From Clostridia bacterium (GTDB lineage Bacteria; Bacillota; Clostridia; Christensenellales; Aristaeellaceae): a stretch of DNA of 16,224 bases. Positions 11,801 to 16,224 of the stretch are shown piece after piece. Where the stretch lies: contig CAAEEC010000282.1 in NCBI GenBank assembly GCA_900754755.1, positions 1 through 16,224 of the forward strand, written 5' to 3'. Each line of letters opens with the position of its first letter. The stretch's first letter is position 1. The notes under the pieces were generated by a model. It worked only from the letters and a program-made list of their open reading frames with translations. It did not search any database and was not told the DNA's origin. Made by a program: the position numbers and the translations under genes.

Positions 11801-14800
11801 AACGACAACATCCAGGTGACCGACGCCCTGCGCGACGCAAACGGCAACATCACCCTGGAAATCGGCAGCACGGCCTATCCGTTCAAGGCGCTGAGCCAGC
11901 CGGGCGAGCACACGGTGCGCGTGACGTATCAGGACGGCGCTGGCGCTTGGCCGCAAATCGGCGAGGTTGGCTCCCTCACCGTGAAGCCCGCCACCCCCGT
12001 GCTCTCCAGCAGCGAGGACACGATTTCCTCGGGCGACGGCTACACCCTCACCTTCACGGACGATGTGAAGAACGAATATGGCGTAACCTACGAATACGCC
12101 TTCCAGGACGAAGCGACCGGCGCTTATGGCGCTTGGACGCAGACGGCGGAAAAAACCGTAACCATCCCAGCTGCCTCTTTGCCGGACGCGGAAACCTTTA
12201 CCATCGGCGTGCGCGCGCAGTCGGGCGGCGTGTATAGCGACATCGCCACCGTGCGCGTTTCCATCAAATCGCTGACGGTAACCATCACCCCCGAAGTCGT
12301 GCCCTATTCCGGCAAGGACGAAACCGTCTCCGTCACCGTGGATGGCATCGGCCAGGCGCACCGGGGCGAAACGGCTGATTTGTTCTTCAACACCCTCAGC
12401 ACCTCCCTGGCAAGTGGCACCATTTCCGAGAACGGCTCGGTAACGCTCTCCTGGGAGACCGGCGTTTCGATGGGCAGCTATCCCTTCGAAGTGCGCGTGG
12501 GCGATGAGGTGATTGCCAAGGGCGACATCACCGTGGGTCCGGCGGCTCCGGCCATTATAAGCGATGATCCGCTGAACATCGCGGCGCCTGCCACCACGAC
12601 GATCTCCTTCACCACCGTGGAAGGCGCGGAGGGCTATCGCCTGCAAATGACCGGCGGCGGCAAGACCATTACCATCGCCACGCCTTCGAGTTCGGCGATT
12701 GGCACCATTGTGATTGCCAGCAGTAACTTTGCCAACAACACGACCTACAGCGTAGCCGTGAGCGCCTATGCCACCGTGAACGGCGTGCGCGTTTACGGCC
12801 CGGCCGATACCATGAGCATCATCGTGGGCGAGAGCAGCGGCGGCGACGATCCCAGCGGCGGCGAAATGGTCTCCGGCGACTATAAGTTCACGGTGAGCGG
12901 GCGCACCGCCACCATCACGGGCTACACCGGCTCCGCCAGCAACATCAGCCTGCCGCAAATGTTGAACGGCTATATGGTAACCACCATTGGCGATGGCGCG
13001 TTCCAGGGGAACAAGACCATCACCAGCGTGTATATCCCGGATAGCATCGTCACCATCGGCGCAAACGCGTTCGAAGGCTCCGACCTATTGCAGGTGAGCG
13101 GCATGCAGAAAGTGACCTCCATGGGCGCTTACGCCTTTGCGAACACGGATCTGACCGCCTTCACCATCCCCTCGGGCCTGGTGGCCCTGCCCGAAGGCGC
13201 GCTGATGAATACCCGCATCACCGGCATCGTGATCCCCACGACGCTCACGAGCATTGGCGCGAAAGCGTTTGCCGGCTGCACGCAGCTTGCCAATTACGCG
13301 GGCGCGGCGGGCAAGGGTACGAGTTACCGCCTCGCGAGCATTGGCTCCGGCGCGTTCAGCGGCTGCACGAAGCTGACCTCGCTCTACATCCCCAGCAGCG
13401 TCACCAGCATCAGTTCTGATTTTGTGGACGGCTGCACGAACCTGGCCGCGTTTGAAGTGCATGGCAGCAACCCCAATTTCCTGGATTTCAACGGCGTGCT
13501 CTTCTCCCGCAGCTACAGCACCACGCTGCTGCGGTTCCCGCCGGCCATGAACATGTCCAGCCTGGATCTGAGCGACTTCAAAGCGGACAACGGCAAGGTG
13601 ACCATCGTCTCCATCGCGAGCGGCGCGTTCGCCAACTCGCGCTACCTGAAGAGCGTAACGTTGCCTTCGACGATCACCTCGATCAGCGCGAACGCGTTCC
13701 TGAACAGTTCGATCACCTCGATCTCGATTCCCACCACGGTGACTTCCATTGGAACCAGCGCGTTCCAGGGCTCGAACCTCACCAGCGTGATCATTCCTTC
13801 GAGCGTGAAGACGATCAGCAACCGCGCGTTCCAGTCCTGCAAGAACCTCACCAGCGTGACGATCAACAGCGGGGCGACGAGCATCAACCCCTACGCGTTC
13901 TACAACTGCACCAGCCTCACGAAAGTGAGCATCCCGACCACCGTGACCTACATTGGCGACTACGCGTTTGCCAATTGCTCCAGCCTGGAGGACATCACCA
14001 TCCCCGATAGCGTGACCACCATCGCGACGGGCGCCTTTAAGGACGCGAACAAGAACCTGCGCATCCGCTGCGTGGAAAATTCCGCGGCGCATGTGTACGC
14101 GAAGGAAAATGGCATCAACGTGTATCTGGAGGATTTTGTGCCCCGGCTGTCCACCGACCTGCTGACCAACCAGAGCTTGCTGGCCACCTACCGCGCCGGC
14201 GCGGGCGGCACGTTCAACCTCTCGTCCAACACCAACTGGACGATCGACACCACTGACGCCTGGCTCACGGTGTACAACCGCACGGCAGATCCCACGGGCG
14301 CCAACGCGGCCCGCACCATCACCGGCAGCGGCAACGCCTCCATCGGCATCATGGTCACGCAGAACACCGGCACTACCGCGCGCCAGTCCTCCCTGAAGAT
14401 CCTCTGGAAGGACGCCAACAACCTGCAGCAGCTCATCACCGTGAACGTCTATCAGGAGCCGCGCAGCGAAGCGCTCGATAGCCAGATCGTGGTGAACGCG
14501 GGCGCGCCCTACCGGCAGACCAGCCAATTGGGCATCAACTATCTGTACAACATCCCGGCGGGCACCACGGCGCAAACGCTGACGCTCAACCTCAACGACG
14601 GCCTGGGCCGCTTCCAGGTGACCGACCGCAACGGCGCTTCCGTTGCCGCGACCGCCACTGTACAGACGGGCTACACCATCACCATGCTCGATGATTCGGG
14701 CAGCGACATCGAAACGGCTGTCCTCTCCGTGGCGGGCGATGTGAACCGCGATGGCAGAATCAGCGTGAGCGACATCAACCTCGCGATCGACATCTTCTTG

Positions 14801-14905
14801 GGTTCGACCACGCGGGCTGAGCAGGAACTCGCCGCCGACGTAAACCTCGACGGCAAGCTGAGCGTATCCGATGTGAACGCCATCATCGACCTGTATCTGG
14901 GTTAA
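8831..14905 (+). CDS. Giant secreted multimodular protein: 13 beta-sandwich-like modules, BspA-type LRRs, BACON-like domain and C-terminal dockerin
   Basis: This 2024-residue exported protein probably binds surfaces or glycans and docks onto a cohesin partner. Residues 1-27 are a signal peptide (KxKGR start, hydrophobic core, cleavage after ALA). A first beta module (29-121) is followed by a Glu/Ser-rich linker (about 122-180). Then come twelve alternating beta modules (180-1332), BspA/LRR_5 repeats (about 1347-1765), a BACON-like domain (about 1776-1876), a small beta domain (1880-1967) and a dockerin (1968-2024). I see no glycoside hydrolase, peptidase or other catalytic domain, and no LPXTG, S-layer homology or membrane anchor. 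Family knowledge: type I dockerins bind cohesins on scaffoldins or cell-surface proteins, and LRR_5 proteins are often adhesins. Its own strong promoter and terminator suggest a single-gene unit. The domain reading is from motifs and repeats; the binding target is unknown. Confidence 0.93.
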   Translation: MKLKGRVLALTMALMLIITSMSGFALAESVSISVNATANADGTTNVSASFSGFPANAGNATTVMEGGGNTSNHQNLKVDADGTSAFGPKDMPLAAGSYTIKAYLDGVECGSASFEVKGAPAGDSSEPKEEENNEPSSDEGEQGNENESEGGQTPSDAENGATLMSTESQNVETRNADEYDPQIDTRTRIEDGKLLIDVKITGLPEKVAVINTSVNNGSGTGPVADPEIKDGMYGVTLTASAVTPGAYKVTSYIKLENAEQEEADYALRDTITFVPVAPTLVSEPAYTQGASYTLIWESDVTYEGADIAYEVSYWGLPVDAEEEDWIAIQSATDTKLYLSSSDLAKYGTKYSVRAIARVGEETFEGDRLEVTLTATDAPEVGIDVADVALNSEGSATVTAIVTVPEGATIDYVRIYSKDAAWYDTLTAAEGEPSKYTYAIYQAGDYYIEAKVNGVVSQQAFKVTEYVHPVTVNVVADADNITATFENLPEGVQQVCINVQDAAGNKQKEYFAVEEGNASFITTDEAVNALLKTPGKYTIIASYQGSDDEWYYPETTNNLRIEVKLEAPQVDESGTYTPGEDYTLTWDYNTDQYAEGVEITYAIGILKDDADGTEDSDWDKVASDLTETSYTIPASYFESTGQHTFGVRALCGGEMSEIARITLTNEGSPRFVKAPETLLYPDENGKYTLSAEIEGVDVDSITIASLPDAKFEPAQFKAENGTVKIETTFSIESINGSTFSAIQVLFTADGEEIKALTTSIQIAPAVPAITSGTEIEHKAGEALTITWGEVTGATDYIVKIDGKEHSTITGTNITIPGSYFADGKSYAITIEARKGSGETAVVGKPATVNVAVGTQPLAEGTFTVEEALLDSNGTATVRISASNLDPRVVSIRMTHGATTQLFTDLSQPMELTIPNVESNEISLVVVQNTADPSVVRATSLDVALVIESSLPRYTLSTDEVSMSAEGAKFELVIYNLPEDAQRLAVNLSGEKNDNIQVTDALRDANGNITLEIGSTAYPFKALSQPGEHTVRVTYQDGAGAWPQIGEVGSLTVKPATPVLSSSEDTISSGDGYTLTFTDDVKNEYGVTYEYAFQDEATGAYGAWTQTAEKTVTIPAASLPDAETFTIGVRAQSGGVYSDIATVRVSIKSLTVTITPEVVPYSGKDETVSVTVDGIGQAHRGETADLFFNTLSTSLASGTISENGSVTLSWETGVSMGSYPFEVRVGDEVIAKGDITVGPAAPAIISDDPLNIAAPATTTISFTTVEGAEGYRLQMTGGGKTITIATPSSSAIGTIVIASSNFANNTTYSVAVSAYATVNGVRVYGPADTMSIIVGESSGGDDPSGGEMVSGDYKFTVSGRTATITGYTGSASNISLPQMLNGYMVTTIGDGAFQGNKTITSVYIPDSIVTIGANAFEGSDLLQVSGMQKVTSMGAYAFANTDLTAFTIPSGLVALPEGALMNTRITGIVIPTTLTSIGAKAFAGCTQLANYAGAAGKGTSYRLASIGSGAFSGCTKLTSLYIPSSVTSISSDFVDGCTNLAAFEVHGSNPNFLDFNGVLFSRSYSTTLLRFPPAMNMSSLDLSDFKADNGKVTIVSIASGAFANSRYLKSVTLPSTITSISANAFLNSSITSISIPTTVTSIGTSAFQGSNLTSVIIPSSVKTISNRAFQSCKNLTSVTINSGATSINPYAFYNCTSLTKVSIPTTVTYIGDYAFANCSSLEDITIPDSVTTIATGAFKDANKNLRIRCVENSAAHVYAKENGINVYLEDFVPRLSTDLLTNQSLLATYRAGAGGTFNLSSNTNWTIDTTDAWLTVYNRTADPTGANAARTITGSGNASIGIMVTQNTGTTARQSSLKILWKDANNLQQLITVNVYQEPRSEALDSQIVVNAGAPYRQTSQLGINYLYNIPAGTTAQTLTLNLNDGLGRFQVTDRNGASVAATATVQTGYTITMLDDSGSDIETAVLSVAGDVNRDGRISVSDINLAIDIFLGSTTRAEQELAADVNLDGKLSVSDVNAIIDLYLG
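9368..12826 (+). repeat. Array of twelve alternating beta-sandwich modules of two kinds
   Basis: Type A modules (residues 277-373, 566-663, 764-850, 1055-1145, 1238-1332) open with a Pro-containing strand and a YTLxW-like strand, continue with a TIPASYF-like strand and end in a GVRA-like strand. They resemble fibronectin type III folds. Type B modules (180-277, 376-465, 466-565, 667-763, 853-947, 948-1054, 1148-1237, plus one N-terminal copy at 29-121) tend to share an LPEx turn and a late PGxYxV strand. The order is B-A-B-B-A-B-A-B-B-A-B-A. Copies are too diverged for recent DNA duplication. The boundaries are estimates by eye. Confidence 0.6.
12869..14140 (+). repeat. BspA-type leucine-rich repeat block (LRR_5)
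   Basis: From about residue 1347 the protein shows the typical entry YKFTVSGRTATITGYTG, then repeats of the pattern IGxxAFxxCxxLTSVxIPxSVTS with a 23-residue period, to about 1765. A longer insertion near 1541-1600 (NPNFLDFNGVLFS) is also common in this family. The fold is a curved solenoid used for binding proteins or host surfaces. Confidence 0.9.
13774..13859 (+). repeat. 17-nt direct repeats spaced 69 nt in the LRR coding region
   Basis: GAACCTCACCAGCGTGA occurs at 13774-13790 and again at 13843-13859, exactly 69 nt or 23 codons apart, matching the LRR unit. A diverged third copy follows one period later near 13912. This points to expansion by unit duplication. Confidence 0.85.
14156..14458 (+). 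other. BACON-like domain within the dockerin protein
   Basis: Residues about 1776-1876 show the pattern of a BACON domain: NTNWTIDTTDAWLTV, then GSGNASIGIMVTQNTG, an Arg followed by SSLKI, and a final strand ITVNVYQEP. BACON domains are beta-sandwiches with proposed carbohydrate or mucin binding. Assignment is by motif only. Confidence 0.65.
14732..14902 (+). other. C-terminal type I dockerin domain
   Basis: Two EF-hand-like calcium loops end the protein: DVNRDGRISVSD (1970-1981) and DVNLDGKLSVSD (2003-2014). Each has ligands at loop positions 1, 3, 5 and 12 and is followed by a short helix ending in LG. Loop positions 10 and 11, which set cohesin specificity in known dockerins, are Val-Ser in both repeats. 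Confidence 0.92.
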
Positions 14906-14922
14906 CCGACCCCCTCACTTTT

Positions 14923-14953
14923 GCGGCGCGCGTTCCTCAAACGCGCGCGCCGC
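14923..14953. repeat. GC-rich inverted repeat after the dockerin gene
   Basis: GCGGCGCGCG (14923-14932) pairs perfectly with CGCGCGCCGC (14944-14953) around an 11-nt loop. No T-run follows on either strand, so alone it is not a classic terminator; it precedes the stronger hairpin and may assist it. Confidence 0.6.
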
Positions 14954-14966
14954 GAGCTAACAATTT

Positions 14967-15008
14967 CCCGCCGCGCGTCCGTATCCAACGCGCGGCGGGA
15001 GCATTTTT
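14967..15008 (+). terminator. Strong intrinsic terminator of the dockerin gene
   Basis: CCCGCCGCGCGT (14967-14978) and ACGCGCGGCGGG (14988-14999) form a perfect 12-bp stem with a 9-nt loop, followed by AGCATTTTTGG. It lies between two convergent genes. On the minus strand the stem is followed only by AAATTG, so its use as a terminator for feoB is less certain. Confidence 0.85.
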
Positions 15009-15011
15009 GGC

Positions 15012-16224
15012 TTAAAGCATCCACGCGGCCAGCGCGCAGGCCGACAAGCCCAAAGCCGTTGGCAGGAAAATGGCCAGCAGCGTCCACTTCCAGGAGCGCG
15101 TTTCCCGGTAAATCGTCAGGCAGGTGGTGGAGCACGGCCAGTGCATCAACGAAAACAGCAGGGTGCAAACGGCGGTTTCCAGCGTCCAGCCATTGGCGAG
15201 GAGTACGGCGCGAAGCTGAAGCGTATCGCCCGTTTCCACCAGCGCGCCTTCGGCCAGATAGCCCATCAGCGCGATGGGCAACACGATTTCGTTGGCCGGA
15301 AAGCCCAGTAGAAAGGCCATGAACAGCGTGCCATCCAGGCCAATCCAATGGGCAAACGGATCGAAAAACGCTATGCCGTGCGCGAGTAGGCTCGCGCCGC
15401 CCACGCGCACATTGGCCATCAACCATAGGAGCAATCCCGCCGGGGCGGCGACCATCGCCGCGCGCCCTAGCACAAAGGCTGTGCGGTCCAGCACGGAGCG
15501 CACAATCACCTTGCCCACCTGCGGGCGGCGGTAGGGCGGCAATTCCAGCGCGAACGCCGAGGGCATGCCACGCAGCACCGTGAGCGAAAGCAGCCAGGAG
15601 GCGAAGAACGTAGCGAACACGCCTAGCGCTACGGCGGCCGTGAGCAAAACGGCCGTGACCACAAAATTGTTCCCCGCGAAAAACATCGCGATCAACAATA
15701 GCAGCAAGGGAAACCGTCCATTGCAGGGCACGAGGCTGTTGGTGAGGATGGCGACCAGCCGTTCGCGCGGGGAATCGATGATGCGGCAGCCCATCACGCC
15801 CACGGCGTTGCAGCCAAAGCCCATCGCCATGGTGAGCGCCTGCTTGCCGCACGCGCGGCAACGGCGCAGCGCGCCATCCAAATTGAAAGCCACGCGCGGC
15901 AGATAGCCCAAGTCTTCCAGCAACGTGAACAAGGGAAAGAAAATCGCCATAGGCGGCAGCATGACGGAAACCACCCAGGCCAACGTGCGGTACACGCCGT
16001 TGGCCAACGCGTCCGCCAGCCATTCCGGCGCGCCCCATGCCAGCAGTCCCGCCAGCAGATCCCCCTGCAGGCCGAGCAAATGCCGCGAAAGCCACTGCGA
16101 CGGCGCGTTGGCCCCCGCGATCGTGAGAAAAAACACCAACGTGAGCAACAGAAGCATCAGCGGTATGCCCGCCCGGCGGCTCGTAACCAGGCGGTCCATG
16201 GCGCGCTGCCATTCGAGCCGCGCC
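15012..16224 (-). CDS. feoB: FeoB-type ferrous iron transporter, C-terminal membrane part (5' end outside the window)
   Basis: This is the polytopic membrane part of a GTP-dependent Fe(II) importer. 403 residues plus a TAA stop are visible. The frame stays open to the window edge (ARLEWQRA precedes the Met at 16199), so the cytosolic GTPase domain should lie to the right. Counting from that Met, visible signatures are LPRVAFNLD at 100-108, the gate segment GFGCN at 127-131 followed by IIDSPRERL at 140-148, and VPCNGRFP at 157-164. GFPANEIVLPIALMGYL occurs at 299-315, WPCSTTC at 354-360 and RETRSWKW at 365-372. Many hydrophobic membrane segments separate them. Cys residues in GFGCN and PCNG fit the gate motifs of the family. 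Taking Met 16199 as a true start would remove the G domain, so I treat it as internal. It is convergent with the dockerin gene. Regulation is not visible. Confidence 0.92.
   Translation of the reverse strand, partial: ARLEWQRAMDRLVTSRRAGIPLMLLLLTLVFFLTIAGANAPSQWLSRHLLGLQGDLLAGLLAWGAPEWLADALANGVYRTLAWVVSVMLPPMAIFFPLFTLLEDLGYLPRVAFNLDGALRRCRACGKQALTMAMGFGCNAVGVMGCRIIDSPRERLVAILTNSLVPCNGRFPLLLLLIAMFFAGNNFVVTAVLLTAAVALGVFATFFASWLLSLTVLRGMPSAFALELPPYRRPQVGKVIVRSVLDRTAFVLGRAAMVAAPAGLLLWLMANVRVGGASLLAHGIAFFDPFAHWIGLDGTLFMAFLLGFPANEIVLPIALMGYLAEGALVETGDTLQLRAVLLANGWTLETAVCTLLFSLMHWPCSTTCLTIYRETRSWKWTLLAIFLPTALGLSACALAAWML

Noticed and set aside
9056..14575. Long minus-strand frames (9056-10756, 10940-12958, 13085-14575) opposite the dockerin gene
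   Set aside because: They lack known motifs, and the plus strand has signal peptide, LRR and dockerin signatures with a matching promoter, ribosome site and terminator.
14902..16212. A 436-codon minus-strand frame overlapping feoB in another reading frame
   Set aside because: Its translation is Arg/Gly/His-rich with no membrane pattern, while the neighbouring frame has clear FeoB gate motifs.

Overview
The window looks like a chromosomal segment of a fairly GC-rich member of the Bacillota, probably a Clostridia-type anaerobe. The evidence is indirect: RpoC (1186 aa) and RpoB (1257 aa) are short and colinear with Firmicute proteins, RpoC lacks the large insertion seen in Proteobacteria, promoters and terminators are of the Gram-positive housekeeping type, and a secreted protein combines BspA-type leucine-rich repeats with a type I dockerin. 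I cannot name the genus.

Layout. Positions 19-7373 (minus strand) hold the complete RNA polymerase pair rpoB-rpoC, read right to left with a 20-bp gap. rpoB is not preceded by rplL here. It starts from its own near-perfect extended -10 promoter at 7567-7595 and has a leader of about 187 nt with several inverted repeats. The 474-bp gene-free stretch up to 7847 is a two-way regulatory region. It carries the rpoB promoter, one probable and one possible plus-strand promoter, and a hairpin in the 5' UTR of the next gene. Positions 7848-8537 (plus) encode a small soluble family 2 glycosyltransferase of the polyprenol-phosphate sugar transferase type, closed by an intrinsic terminator.

The centrepiece is a single-gene unit at 8831-14905 (plus). 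It encodes a 2024-residue secreted protein. It has a signal peptide, thirteen beta-sandwich-like modules of two alternating kinds, a BspA/LRR_5 leucine-rich-repeat block, a BACON-like domain, a small beta domain and a C-terminal dockerin with two calcium loops. I see no catalytic domain and no sortase, S-layer or membrane anchor, so the dockerin is the obvious attachment point. The gene has a TTGACA-17-TAGAAT promoter with an extended -10 and an A/T-rich upstream tract, and a strong GC-rich terminator. This is the most unusual item in the window.

Positions 15012-16224 (minus) carry the C-terminal membrane part of a FeoB-type ferrous iron transporter, cut by the right window edge and convergent with the dockerin gene. 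The units appear independently transcribed: a housekeeping operon, a lone glycosyltransferase, a lone secreted binding protein and an iron transporter. Nothing in the sequence shows that they share one pathway.
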